From: Microstegium vimineum
Lineage: Eukaryota; Streptophyta; Magnoliopsida; Poales; Poaceae
Length of the DNA: 64,000 bases
Reading direction: 5' to 3'
Assembly: GCA_022036555.1 (NCBI GenBank)
Contig: CM039139.1
Coordinates: forward strand, 19,553,376 to 19,617,375
In this document: in pieces, positions 36,452 to 49,000 of the stretch
Numbering within the stretch: the stretch's first letter is position 1
How the letters are laid out: every line of letters begins with the position of its first letter
Notes under the pieces: generated by a model
Database searches by the model: none
What the model saw: the letters and a program-made list of their open reading frames with translations, nothing else
Told to the model about the DNA's origin: nothing
Made by a program: the position numbers and the translations under genes

Positions 36452-37748
36452 TGTTTGATTTATTTATGGGCCAGCCCCATTTATTTATTCAATAAATCAA
36501 TAAGCTCTATGGGTATATAATTGTGTATTTTATTACTTGTATTGGACTGGAAGTCCAAGAGACACGTGGATTTTAATCCATTTTAATTGAGAAATTGAGA
36601 AGGCAAGCAAGTGTGCATGCGTGTCATGACAATTAACCTTTTGTCATTAATGAAAGGGAGTTACAGGAGTTCCCTTTTGGCTTGATGGCTTTTGGCTTGA
36701 TGGCTGAATTCCTGCGCACTCTCCCTCTCCCACACCCGCATGTCGGTCATCTCTCTGTCTCCCGCATGCATCAGCTTGCGCGGCCTTTTGGCCTCTCATG
36801 CGTGAGAGATAAATTACCTCCCTCTTCCAACTCGGGACGGTTCCGAAATTATTTTCCAGAAAAACAGTTCCGCTGCTAGTTGCATTCTCATCTCGCAACT
36901 CCGTGCGCACGGAGGAGCGAGAGGGCAGGTGCCTCCGGAGCCCTTGCCGTTCGAGACCTTGCACGGGGGATCGGCAATTGGGTTTTTGGGGAGCGTCATC
37001 GCGACTGCCCAACATCTCCGTCCGTTGTCTTCTTGCCGGAGGAGACGCTCCCACAGTTCGCCGTTGTCGTCTTCTTCCTGGAGGTTGCTGCCGACGTCGC
37101 CGTGGTCTTCTTCTCGGAGCCGCCGCCGTCGCCGATCGTCTTCTTCCCGAAGGTGACGCCGCCGCCGTCTTTCTCCCGGTGATCGTCGCCGTCGTCTTCT
37201 TCTCGGTGGACTGTACACCTTCGTGCTCTACGTCATGACCATCGAGGTTGGTCAATGTTCTGGATCCTCGAACGCTACGCGGATGAACGAGTATGTTCAT
37301 CTCATCATGTCTCTGTTGTCCATCGTACAATTTTTACATATTTCAATAGGTCTGCCATGTTGTTTCATCAGTTGTAGCGAGTCTGTTTCACATGCTCTGT
37401 TGTGTCGTTTCGTAATCTGTATGCTCTTTGTTACTGCTAGTTTCGTGCTCTGCATATCTGTTTCAGTGTTTCTGTTATACTGTTTCATATGTTGTAGTGT
37501 TTACGTTTTAATAGTTTTGTTTCATCGTTTCATATGTAGTCCTAATAGTTGTTGTCATGATATATATGTCATGCTTTTATGTTTTGTTATATGTATCAAG
37601 TTCATATGCTTTTGATATCAACATGTTTCATATGGTTATGAATACGGTTGATGTCATGATCTCAACTTTAATTAATATTTTATATGTTATCATCATTATG
37701 TTAATTTACGGAATTAAAATAACATAAAAATTGTCTAATATTCTAACC
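36452..37748 (+). repeat. Right LTR of the copia element
   Basis: Starts TGTTTGATTT and ends TCTAACC next to GTTTT. Compared with the left LTR it has numerous substitutions and small indels, including a local duplication of TTTTGGCTTGATGGC near 36675-36702. The divergence shows the insertion is not recent. Confidence 0.88.
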
Positions 37749-37753
37749 GTTTT

Positions 37754-39788
37754 TTATTCCCTCAGTTCGCTCCAAAATGAAGAGCCGCTTTCTGAAATCG
37801 ATGTACTCGGTTCGCTCACTCCAGTGTTGGAATCGAACCGTCCTGCCATTTCTCTCTCCCCACATTGTTCGGTTTGCTACCACACTAGAGCTGCTCTTAT
37901 ATGACATTCCAGAGCAAGCGTGGTCAAGACACAAACTCTAACTAGGTGTGTGACCACCACATTCTTTTTTTAGAAGTGACCACCATATTCTACGTTACAC
38001 ACTATGAGAGAGCAGACATCTATGAATGAATGACACAAAAAAAAATCCAAAATGTTGAGACAACACTTGCGTTGGTGCTTTGTGGCTCTAAAAGTGTACT
38101 AGCGGGGAACACGGGTGTGGAAGCCGGCCGGGGATGAATCATGAGTGCGCGCTGCTGCGGGCAGTCGTTTTCACAGAATAGATCGATCGGCCGGGGTGAT
38201 GCATGGGTCACCAACATGCGCGGTCAATTGTCTTTATATATAGAGAGAGAGAGTTGAAAAACTCTTATTTTCGATCGATGGGTCCTCTCGGCTGGTCAGA
38301 AAAACTCAGCAGGTTGCCGTGCCGGCTCATGCTGCTGCCATTCGATCGTTTTCTTTTTGCACCACCAGTCCAAAATGAAGACCGTTTGCACGTCCAAATT
38401 CATGGGCCGTCCAGGTTCACAAATCACAGGTGGCGGCGCTCCCCCGCTCCCAACACGTCTCTCCGTTGCAATGCAAAGAACCAAGCAATGCAAAGCAAGC
38501 CCGTCGTAGCCGTTCCTTTCTTAGACCCATGCAGTAGCTAGTAAACCAATCAGATGCGAGATGCGACGGCATATCATATTTATACTGCTGGTTCTGTCAA
38601 TCAACAGCAGTATAAATGAACGACCTGATGTGGCCAATAAACAAACAAACAAAAGAACACAAGGAGAAACATCCCTGCCACGCCACGACGACACACCGCA
38701 CCAGCTAGCAGGGCATGCAGGGAATGGGACTGTTGTGTCGTGTGCCTGGGCCACTCATATCGTATCCAATCATGCATTCGGCGGCACTCTGCATGCATAT
38801 AAAACGTACAGGACGGACGTGCAGTAGTACGTGCAGGGGACGATGGAGCCACGAGTTCACGTCACGTACTCACGTTACGTCATTGGCTCGATCGGGCCCC
38901 TCCAGGTATGGCCGCTAGCTGCAAGCCTGCAAAAAACCCTCTTCGTCTTCGGTCTCGGCATCGAACATCTCTTGGGCTTGGAAGTGAAGTGCAGGGAAGG
39001 AATCTCGACGCCTGGAGCTTCCGCAACCGTCGAATCCCCAGAAAAAAAAGGAAAGAAAAGAAAGGGAAGATCCCAATTGCTGCTGGCAATGGCATGCATG
39101 GACAGGGTGCTTATCTTCTCCGATGCGATCCTCCTCCCATAATATGCATTCATGTGTCATGTGTCTGGGACACACACCCTAGCAGCAGACTACCATCCCA
39201 GGGGCGGCGCCGGCAGGGGCTGGAGAGCAAACATTTCGGTACCCGTAGCGGCTATGGAGGTTATCTAACGGCTATGATGCATCCATGCAACACTACAGTT
39301 CTATTAGTGTTGGATCCGTATGTTAAAAAAATAATTTAGTTGAAGTACTTTAACAAGTAAAGGATGGCTTTACCAAATCCCAAGGAAACAATGAATGGCT
39401 GAGATAAACTCCACGGCCACATGCTTTTTTTTCTATATATATACTGTACAGTAAGTATGTTGTATACCGTACCGCTTCTTCTTATGTCGATCAGGGTGCC
39501 CTGCTGTGCTGCTAATCCGAGTTCGTTCGTCATTTCCGTGGTTTTCTTTCTTCCATTTTTGTTTTCTTTTTCTTTTCCCTCTCGACAAGGGATTGGAGGA
39601 GATGGGAGTGATTTTGATTTTTGACGTACGTGTAGGAGATTTGGTCATCTCTATAACCCGGTCCATTTATCTCAACCACGACATCCAATTAGTAATCTCA
39701 TCCAACCGAACAAGGTCTGTGAAACCAACACGTGAAAAAGAGAGAGGGGGGAAGGTAAACGTGCTAGACTTGGAGTTTGTGTGTGCAT
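37754..39788. other. Gene-free stretch
   Basis: Short ORFs only, none with a recognisable motif. A perfect 12-base inverted repeat (TTTATACTGCTG at 38579-38590, CAGCAGTATAAA at 38605-38616) could form a small hairpin. An (AG)n tract lies near 38245. Confidence 0.4.
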
Positions 39789-40369
39789 TACATTTTATTA
39801 TACGTATACGAGAAATTAGTTAAACCTCCCCCCCCCCCCCCCCCCCCCCAGCCTGCACGGCGTGAATCCAAATAAAAAAACCATATATATATATACTCGA
39901 CCAAAAGTCACAGATCTATCATATTCAAATTCTGGAGGAAAACAAACAACATTGCGCCACTCTACAAAATTAGTGTGCATTGTGATCTAGTGCGTGATGA
40001 ATAATGGTTGTTAACCTCCTTCCTTGTCTAGCGACCCTATGGCAAAAAAAATCCAAAGGAAGTGAAAAAAAAAATACTCCCCACTAAAACAGGAAACAAA
40101 TTAGGTACGGACCGTCCGCACGGTGTTTTGGTGTGGATTTATGGTTGACGCGTGGTCTCAAAGGGAAAGTGGAATACCAAAGGAAAGTGAAATTAAATCT
40201 ATGGTCCATGATCAGTAGCACATACCGCGCGGCACGGATATGGATTGTTTATACCTAAGTTTTTTCTTCTCCCTAAAACACTATTGAAGGAGACCATTTT
40301 CTATGTACGACACACTCAAGGAGAACGCACATGTCTGAATTCTACGGGCACGTGTGTGAGAGACGCTTA

Positions 40370-40685
40370 GAGCAACTTTAATAAGTTTGGTTATAAGCCG
40401 AGCCATGTCAGCCATAGATTAGCAGAGGAGATAAGTCATACAATAATCTAGTCTATTCTCTTATCCTAAATATATTTTTTATTATGTGGATCCATCCCTT
40501 ATGGCTTATGTTTTTTATTATGTGGATCCATCCCTTATGGCGGGTGTGATGACAGATCTTGAGAATCGTGCTAGCGCTTGGCGCAAGAAGTTGCAACAAA
40601 CTCCTTCTCTTTGCTCGTTTCTCTTTTCCACCTGTTGATGTGTCTTGGTTATAAGACAAACTAAAATGTATTATTGTACCTGCTC
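40370..40685. mobile_element. MITE with TTA target duplication
   Basis: GAGCAACTTTAATAAG at the left and the inverted TATTGTACCTGCTC at the right are bordered by TTA (40367-40369, 40686-40688). A 30-base direct repeat (TTTTTATTATGTGGATCC...) lies inside at 40477-40540. It has no counterpart in copy 2. Confidence 0.6.
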
Positions 40686-42007
40686 TTAGTAGATGACGGC
40701 AGGATACTAGTGGTAACACCCCACACCAATCATACCTCTTCTTAATTTCATCATTTTCCCACATCCCTAGCCACCCCCACCCCCACCACCACCGTCTCCT
40801 AACTCGTGTTAGTGTGTTGTTGAAAAGCGTGACAATATGTGTTCAAACAAAATTCAAGTATGTGTGGTGCATGTGAGGCGTAAAACAAAGACGGGAAGAC
40901 CACATTTTAGGTGTTCAACACTATGATGGAGAACATTTTTCTATTTATGACACTGAAGAAAAACACACAAACTGACTTCTTAGATGCGCTCATGTGCATG
41001 TAAGGCATGTGCATGTGAGATATCTATTTGATAACCGCACATTACTAGTTGTAACAATCCTAATCATAGTTGGTCTTCCTTTCCTTCTTTGTCTGCATCT
41101 CTAGCCACCTCACCACCACACTCTCTTCTAACTCGTGTGACTGTGTTGTTGAAAAACGTGTCAGTTGTACGTCTGAATTCGTGCAAGGCGCTATTATAGT
41201 TGTATCTAATAAAAAATAATAAAAATGAGAATAACAATTCTAGATGTATGTTTAATGTGTGTGAGAGACGCATATCCAACGATCATTCGTTACTAGCTGT
41301 ATCACCCCTAATTATATCTCAGTCTTCTCTTTTTCACTTCCTTCTTTCTCTACGTCCCATCCACCCCACCACCATCCAACCCTCTCTTAACTCGTGTCTG
41401 TGTGTGCGCGCCATCAAATAGCATAATGAAGTGTATCAACAAGAATTTTGGTATGTGTGGTGTCCACATGAAGGTGCATATATGCCACCTCCTCGCAAAG
41501 GTCATGCTTGTAAAATTTTGGTACGTAGACTTTTCTTTGGAACAGAGCGAGCTACGACGGAGGAGCATAAGGCTCAACCTAGCCCATTATTAGATGCAAC
41601 CTTTACGTGTGGGCTGAGTTGAGTCTTGTACCGGCAACTAATCATATCTTTAAGTCATGCTTATGTATTGTTAGAAAGCGTGACGATCGACTACAAATAA
41701 TAGTTTCTCCATATAGGCGCGATTCGTTTTCTTCTCGGTGTGGACTGGCATATGCTATGCAGGCTCATGGCGTCCACGTTGTTCAACTATGATAGCTATT
41801 TGTTTGGTTTTTGTGCGGATGTAGTTAGGATGCACAAGGAATATATTTGGTTACACGTGTTCCATGGTTCTCACTTTCACAACCACTCTTCGCACGTGCG
41901 CCGTCTACACCTAGCCTGTCAGGCTCACCAGAAACCAAACTCAAATTTGTTTCCAAGGAGCCAGGCTGCGCTGGCCACTTTAAATCACCAGGGCTGACTC
42001 AAGTCTA

Positions 42008-42430
42008 CTCCCTTTGTCCCGTAATGTGAGTCGTTCTATTTTTTTGCTCGGGGATTAAGGAACCTAGCCACCAAATCGATCACCACTTTAGAATAGACAA
42101 GTCATTAATGCTCCATCTTGGATTGAAAGAAGCAGCATGTCACACACAAAACATTTTTTTAACACATTTACCTGCCCTATGCGGTGGAGTGAGGGGGAAG
42201 CAGTGAAGGGATAATGTTGTTGTAAATGACGAGACTTCACGTGGTGGAAGCCTGCACCTATGTGTGGGGGACCCGGATACTAGCCTAACGACACATAGTA
42301 AGGAACATCGCTCCTGTTCACGTGGTGGAAGCGTGCGCCTATGTGTGGGGGGCCGCATACTAGCCTAACGACACACATTAAGGAACACTGCTCCCGTCCA
42401 AGAACGACACACGTTACCGGATGGAGTCAG
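42008..42430. mobile_element. Stowaway-like MITE, copy 1
   Basis: The ends CTCCCTTTGTCCCGTAATGT and the inverted AACGTGTGTCGTTCT...CTCCATCC-type right end sit between TA dinucleotides (42006-42007, 42431-42432). A ~75-bp unit containing CACGTGGTGGAAGC is repeated twice inside (about 42239 and 42318). Confidence 0.65.
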
Positions 42431-43926
42431 TACACCCAAGCAACCAATCATCTACATCAGACCACATTCTAAGTATGGTATTATGTGGCATAACATTTTA
42501 TTATACGTATACGAGAAATTAGTTACACACCCTCCATTGCAAATTAAAGCCATTCCAACTTTTACGCAGCTTGCACGGCCATCACCATTTTTTTACACAG
42601 CATTCGGGGCGCGAATCCAAATAAAAGAACCATGAATACACTCGAGACCAAAAGCCACGTATGATCATATTCAGATTCTGGAGGAAAAACAAACAATATT
42701 GCACCACTCTACAAAATTAGTGTGCATTGTGATCTAGCGCATGAATAATGGTTGTTAACCTCCTTGTCTACTGAGTACCGACCCTATGGCAAAATATCCA
42801 AAGGAAGCGAAAAAATACTCCCCTCTCAAACAAGAAACAAATTAGGTATGTACCGTCCACATTGTGTTTTGGTGTGGATTTATGGCTGACGTGTGATCTA
42901 AAAGGGGAAGTAGAATACCACGGAAAAAGTGTAATTAAATTTATGGTTCACGATCAGTAGCACATACCGCATGGAACAGGGATACAAATGATCCGTACCT
43001 AAGTTTGTTTTTCCTAAAACACTATTGAACACGCCGAACTATCATAGTTGTTCTTCCTTTCCTTCTTTGTCTGCATCTCTATCCATCTCACCACCACATT
43101 CTCTCCTAACTCGTGCGACTGTGTTGTTGAAAAACGTGTCAATATACGTCTGAATTCAGGTATATGGTGCATGCAAGGCGTTATTATAGTTGTATCCAAT
43201 AAAAATGAGAAAAAAAATCTAGATGTACTATGGTGTGTGTGAGAAACGCTTATCGGACGATCATCCATTACTAGTTGTATCGCCCATAATTATATCTCGT
43301 TTCCTCTTTTTTCTTCCTTCTTTCTCTACGTCCCATCCACCCCACCGCCATCTGGCCCTCCCTTAACTCGTGTGTGTGTGTGTCAGACAAGAATTTTGGT
43401 ATGTGTGGTGTTCACATGAAGGTGCATACCACCTCCTCGCAAAACTCATGCTTGTAGAATTTTCAGTATGTAGATTTTTTTTGGAACAGAGCAAGCTAGG
43501 GCGGAGGCGCATAAGGCTCAACTTGGCCCACCAAATGCAATCTTTCCGTGTGGGCTGAGTTAAGAGTCTTGTACATATAACTAATCATATCTTTAGGTCA
43601 TGCTTCTGTATTGTTAGAAAGCGTGACGATAGAACATAAACAATAGTTTCTCCATATAGGCGCGATTAGTTTTCTTCTCTGCGTGGGCTGCATATGCCAT
43701 GCAGGCTCATGACGTCCAGATTGTTCAACTACGAGAACCGTTTGTTTGGTTTTTGTGCGGATGCAATTATGATGCATAGGGAATATGTTTGGTTGCACGT
43801 GTTCCATGGTTCTCTCTCACAATCACTCTTCGCACACGTGTCGTATGCACCCAGCCAGTCAGGCTCACCAGAAACCAAACTCAATTTTGTTCTTGGGAGC
43901 CAGGTTACGCCGACCACTTTACATCA

Positions 43927-45087
43927 TATCGGATACCTGAGAATAGGGTACCCTAACACCGCACTTCGCAAAAACAATACCACCCTATAATCCTTCCCCC
44001 GACTTAGAAGGATCTCCACCTCGTTCGACCGGGGGTGACGTCATCACCCTCGGGGGCTCTCCGCCACATCCGACCAAGGCAACGCCACCACCCTCGGGGG
44101 CTCTCCGCCTCGTCCGAGCCAGGGTGACGTCACCTACCACGACATCCCCCTTGGAGGCTCCTCCGCCTCGTCCGAGCCAGGGCGACGTCATTCGTGACGT
44201 CACTCCCCCTCGTGGGCTCTCCGCCTCGTCCGAGCTGGGGTAACATCACCCGACGACATCACCCTCTCTCGAAGGCTTTGTCGCCACAGCCGACCTAGGG
44301 CGCCTTAGCCTATAGTCAAAAGGTCCACGGTACCACTCGTCCTTAGGGATGGGGCTTCCGGGCACGAACCGTCATGCCTACCCCTGTCGAGTCCCTATGG
44401 TACAAGCTCTTGTGCTGTCTAACCACCGATTGACACTCGCCATACTTGCGCCATGCATGCGCCGGATGCTTGAACATGAATTAGCGTATACTCATCCCTG
44501 TGTGACGGAACGCGGGGGGTGCCTGGCCCTGTGCTGCCAACCCCCGCCCATGCCCTACTCAGGGAACATGGGTGTTCCCGATCATAAGACGCATGGCTAC
44601 AGCTTCACCAAGGACGAACAGAGCCCCGACGACGTGTCTACAGGCGCAATCTTCCTCGGGAAGAAAGGCGGACAGAAGCCCAGGACACTCACAAGCCAGC
44701 AGCCCATACCGGGCCCACGTTCTCTCTCTCCCTACACTGTATTCTGCCATCTCTCCCTACGTATAAAGGGGGAGAATGGACCCCCAATCTCTCTCTCTCG
44801 ACACTCTGATTCACACACGCATACTCGCATTCACGCAAGCTCACACCAGAACCAAGAACACCATACGCACGAGACCTGAAAACCAACTTCCCTCTCTCCA
44901 TTGCTTGTAGCTCCCCTCTATGAGTACCTCCACGCTTGATAACACGATCCCGCAACGAACTGGACGTAGGGCGTTCGTGCCCGAACCAGTATACATCTTT
45001 GTGTCCTCCTTGCGCAACCATCCGATCTCTGACACATTTAAAAATTTACTAGTTGGCTGTCTAGACCCGCCATTTTAGACACCGACA
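43927..45087 (+). mobile_element. Gypsy-like solo LTR with CATCA target duplication
   Basis: It begins TATCGGATACC (an altered TGTCGG start) and ends CACCGACA, between CATCA at 43922-43926 and CATCA at 45088-45092. Copy 1 of the surrounding duplication supplies the empty site. TATAAA at 44762-44767 marks the promoter. Upstream, 44020-44270 is a minisatellite of GGGGGCTCTCCGCC / CGTCCGAGCCAGGG units with TGACGTCA palindromes. No internal region is present. Confidence 0.88.
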
Positions 45088-45112
45088 CATCACCAGGGCC
45101 GACTCAAGTCTA

Positions 45113-45564
45113 CTCCCTTTGTCCCATAATGTGAGTCGTTCTAAATTTTGGATGCCAAACTAAAGAACCTAGCCCCCAAACCAACCACCTCCTATAAAAT
45201 AGTACATTCATTGGTTGCACTTTAGAATAGACAGGTCATTAATGCTCCATCTTGGATTGAAAGAAGCGACATGTCACACACAAAACATTTTTTAACACAT
45301 TTACCTGGCTTATTCAGTGGAGTGAGGGGGAAGCAGTGAAGGGATAAGGTTGCTGCGGGCGACAAGACTTCACGTGGTGGAAGCCTGCGCCTTTGTGTGG
45401 GGGACTCGTATACTAACCTAACGACACACATTAAGGGACACCGCTCCCGTCCACGTGGTGGAAGCCTGAGCCTATGTTTGGAGGGCCCACATACTAACCT
45501 AACAACACACATTAAGTGACACCGCTCCCGTGTTAGAACGATACACATTACAGGATGGAGAGAG
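45113..45564. mobile_element. Stowaway-like MITE, copy 2
   Basis: Matches 42008-42430 over its length, with ends CTCCCTTTGTCCCATAATGT and the inverted ...CATTACAGGATGGAGAGAG, again between TA dinucleotides. Confidence 0.65.
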
Positions 45565-45600
45565 TACACCCAAGCAACCAATCATTTGTGAACTACATCG

Positions 45601-46031
45601 GACCAACCGTGCTCAGAAAAATTCGTGGAAGCAATCAAGCCCTTACATATACATGCTTATTTCGTGCAATTTCACTAATTTTTCCTACTTATTGACGATT
45701 GTAGTATGGAAAAAAATAGAAACGGTATTATCTTTATACAGAAATGGACCCCTGAAACGAAATTTCTAGTTACAGGTGTCGTCACTAGTTCCACCCACTA
45801 AGGTGACCTAAAAAGGCAACAGGGGCAAACTGGTCAGTTCCAACGGTAAAGTCTCAGATTTTCTTTGGGGACCAAAAACCAACCTACACCCAACTCATTT
45901 GTTTTCCTCCTTTTCTTTTGGCCTTCCTTCTTTTTCATTCCCCCGCTGCGGCGCTGCCTGCCTCTGTCCCTCCTCCTCCTCTCCTTTTTCTATTTTTTTC
46001 CCCGTTTTCCTATTTTCCCCTGTGGATTCCC
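45601..46031 (+). other. Upstream region and leader of the TMEM131-like gene
   Basis: A long pyrimidine-rich stretch (about 45890-46020) precedes the start codon, as is common in grass 5' leaders. No clear TATA box is visible. Confidence 0.5.
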
Positions 46032-49000
46032 ATGGTCACCTCAGTGAAGTCTCGACCGCCGCATGCTTCCTTCGCCATGAGCGGCCGCCGCCGCCGCCGC
46101 TCTTCGCCGGCGGCGCCTTCCTGCTCATCCGTCTCCGGGTGAGTTCCACTCCTCCTCCCGTTCTCATCCTTTTTCTGTCTGTTTCTTGCAATCCTGAAGC
46201 GAACGAACTGCTCTTTCTTTTTTTTCTCTCCTCTCTCCGAAGTTGTGTTGGGCGGTAAAAGCTTGATCCGTGCTTCAACCGCCCAAAAGCATCGATTTTT
46301 TCTCTCTAGGTGTTTTATTTTGTCCTGAGGTTTTGTTTTGAGATGAGCTGCTTGCTATTCGTTACCACTTTCCCTATTCGGCGATCAACTGCCGCCATGT
46401 GCTAATTCTTTTGCGGCCGCGGCGTGTTGTGTTTTTTTTGCGCAGGGGTTCGTTGGTTGCGCTATACTCCTTGACCTTGATGCTCCTTGCTTTCTCCGTG
46501 TCGGCCATGGCGGCGGAGGTTTGCGCTGACGAGACTGATGGGGCTGATGGCGACGGTCGCTGTCTCAGCTTTCGCGATGGCTGTGCAGACCGGAGCTCCT
46601 TCTGCTTTTCGTCCTCGGTGGCTCAGATGGTGCTTGCAAGCGAGGATGGCACCAAGGCGCCGGATTTGGAGATGTCAAGGGACCCGGGACCGACCTCTCT
46701 GCCATTGTCCTTCCCGATGTCCAGCGGAGGAGGCATGGTAACTTGCTCTTCTGTGGATGGATTGGGGAAAGACGACGATGCTAGAGCGAGGTATAATGTC
46801 GCGTCATGCCAGGCGCCACTTGTGCCTGACAATTGGATGCGGGCATCAGCTGGGGTGCCCATAGAGGTGGATGGCACGGCCACAGATGCCGACCCGACTG
46901 GTATTCAAAGTCCCTTGTCGATGAATGTGGAAATTATCCCCCCGGTGCTGGATTGGGGCAGGAGCGACCTGTATGCCGCAACCAAGGCCAACTTGACCGT
47001 GGTGAATTTGAACAACAACAGTGCCCTGCGTCTGTATGAGCCATTCAGCACTGACCCCCAGTTTTATGTGTATGGTTATGAGGATCTGGAGCTGCAGCCT
47101 GGGGATAATGCGACAGTCACCTTCGTTTTCTTGCCAAAGTTGTTGGGCTCTTCATCAGCACATCTGGTAGTGCAGACAAATTTTGGTGGGTTTATTATAC
47201 ATGCAAAGGGCATGGCTGTCAGTTCACCGTATCAGATACTGCCACTGACTGGGATAGATGTTGTGATTGGTGGACAGCTAGAGAGGAACTTATCGATATA
47301 CAACCCATATGATGATAATCTCTATGTTGAGGAAGTGGCTGTTTGGATGTCTTCATTGAAGAGCACAAGGTATTCTTCTCACCTTGTTTGCCAGCTAGGC
47401 CCCTTTGATGGAGCATTGGAGCTATCTTCTTCAGGTAGAAACTGGTATACAGCAAGCAGTGAGGAATTTGGATGGCCGGTGGTCTATATCAGGCCTAGTG
47501 AGCAATGGGAGGTGCTTCCTTCAAAGAGCAACACTGTAATAGAGTTAAAACTGCAAGCTGTTTCCGAAGGCAAGGTGTTTGGTGCTATCAGCTTGAAACT
47601 GCGCAATTGCACTACTAGTACAGTTCATACTTTTGTGATACCTATTGAGCTAGAGGTGCATACGCGAACTTACTATGATTCCAGTGGTTTAATTGCTGTC
47701 ACATTTGAGCATATATCGGCTTGTGATGAAACTGGATCCATATTTGCACTTTCCTTGCGGAATGATGGACCAAAGTTACTGAGAATTATAGGTGTTACTG
47801 AGGATGACAGAAATGGCCCAATGATCTTTCAGGTTAAGTACCTGAACGGATCGATACTCTTCCCTGATACTGTAACAGATATAGCTTTAGTAAGATATAC
47901 TTCTTCAGTTCCAGAGGACATTTCATCTGACAGCTGCAATATAGTTGTAGAAACAAACAGTACCCTTGGTAGTTCAATTATAATACCGTGCAAAGATTTA
48001 GTGCGTGCATCTCTTTCCTATAGTAGCAATGCTATTGTTGCTGAATCCGATGGACCGTTTGCCAGACCGTTACATGAGGAAGAGATCTCTGCTAATGCAA
48101 GGACGAAAACTTTGGGCAGCATACTACAAGTAAAAGACTCGCATTATGTGAAGGTATTCTTCCTTACACTTTTCTTTTCACCAAACCTTCATTGATTACA
48201 TTGATATTAAACACCTTTTTCTCATTGAAGTGCTAAACGCTTACTAGGAGTTGTACTTGACATATGGCCTAGTACGAGTACTACCTTATGCTGTTTGATA
48301 TGGAGTAGTTATATCTAGCCCACTGTATAGTTCTTTTTTCTTTCATGTCAATCCCACATAATCCATCGCGTGTAGCTTCCATTTCCCTGCGATGTCTTTA
48401 TCCCATAACATGAAACTGCATAGTGTCGAGTCTATGCTTAACTGCCAAGTAATTGGTATGCTAGGCTTACTCACCTGGAGCTTGCTCAATAATTATTATT
48501 GAAGAGAATATGTTTGATACTGCCCTGAGTCTTTAACTCTTGATCAGCTGTCTCTAAAATGACTTGATGTTTTAGAGGAAAAAAGTGTTTTTAGTAATCC
48601 TTAATTTTATCTGATTCTGTTACTAGTATTAGATTAAGGTCTTGAGATTTGATGCCTATAGCTGTATATAAGCAGAGTACCTTGGTAACTTGATTCCTGT
48701 TATAGTAGTTAAAATCGCTCTTCGCAATAGAACTTTACCTTCATACTTAAGTGCTGGCAGCTGTTTGATTGCTTATTTCAATTGGATAATACATCAGTCT
48801 ATCCTTTTGCTTGTAAATCTGTTGATGTAATTTCATAAAATTATTTGCAGCCAATGGTCATTAGAGCAGTCAAAGCTGATGATAGAGTACTTAGACAATG
48901 GAAATCTCATGGAACAAGTGATGGGATTTCTGTTCTTATGGATCATGAAATGATGTTTCCCGTTGTGCAAATTGGTTCACAGTTCTCTAAATGGATAAAG

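Larger units (their letters stand above)
26717..37748 (+). mobile_element. Ty1/copia LTR retrotransposon, complete but inactivated, with nested LTR
   Basis: Two LTRs of about 1.3 kb bracket a gag-pol region in the copia order (gag, protease, integrase, RT, RNase H). The element is flanked by the 5-bp target duplication GTTTT (26712-26716 and 37749-37753). The left LTR is split by a 3949-bp foreign LTR, which accounts for the 11-kb span; without it the element is about 7.1 kb. Several stop codons and a frameshift disrupt gag-pol, so it cannot transpose on its own. Confidence 0.93.
39789..42492. repeat. Tandem segmental duplication, copy 1
   Basis: It opens with ACATTTTATTATACGTATAC, contains a 22-base C run (39828-39849), a TCTGGAGGAAAACAAAC block and CTCATGGCGTCC near 41765, and ends with a MITE (42008-42430). 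Copy 2 has the same order. Inside copy 1 a motif of the type CACCACC...CTAACTCGTGT...GTGTTGTTGAAAA recurs near 40780, 41110 and partly 41370. No gene is seen. Confidence 0.75.
42493..45600. repeat. Tandem segmental duplication, copy 2, split by a solo LTR
   Basis: 42493-43926 and 45088-45600 follow copy 1 in order but lack about 770 bases found in copy 1 (roughly 40286-41060). The join after the LTR continues exactly where copy 1 reads ATCACCAGGGC. No gene is seen. Confidence 0.75.

Noticed and set aside
38579..38616. Hairpin as a microRNA precursor
   Set aside because: The stem is only 12 base pairs, far too short for a plant miRNA precursor.
44020..44270. CRISPR-like array
   Set aside because: The units are adjacent GC-rich tandem repeats without unique spacers, inside a plant LTR.
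44349..44879. 176-residue ORF upstream of the TMEM131-like gene
   Set aside because: It spans the U3/R region of the solo LTR and lacks any known domain.
46399..46445. Start of the TMEM131-like protein at 46399 without an upstream exon
   Set aside because: A GTGAGT donor at 46139 and CAG acceptor at 46445 join in frame to an upstream exon that gives a better signal peptide.
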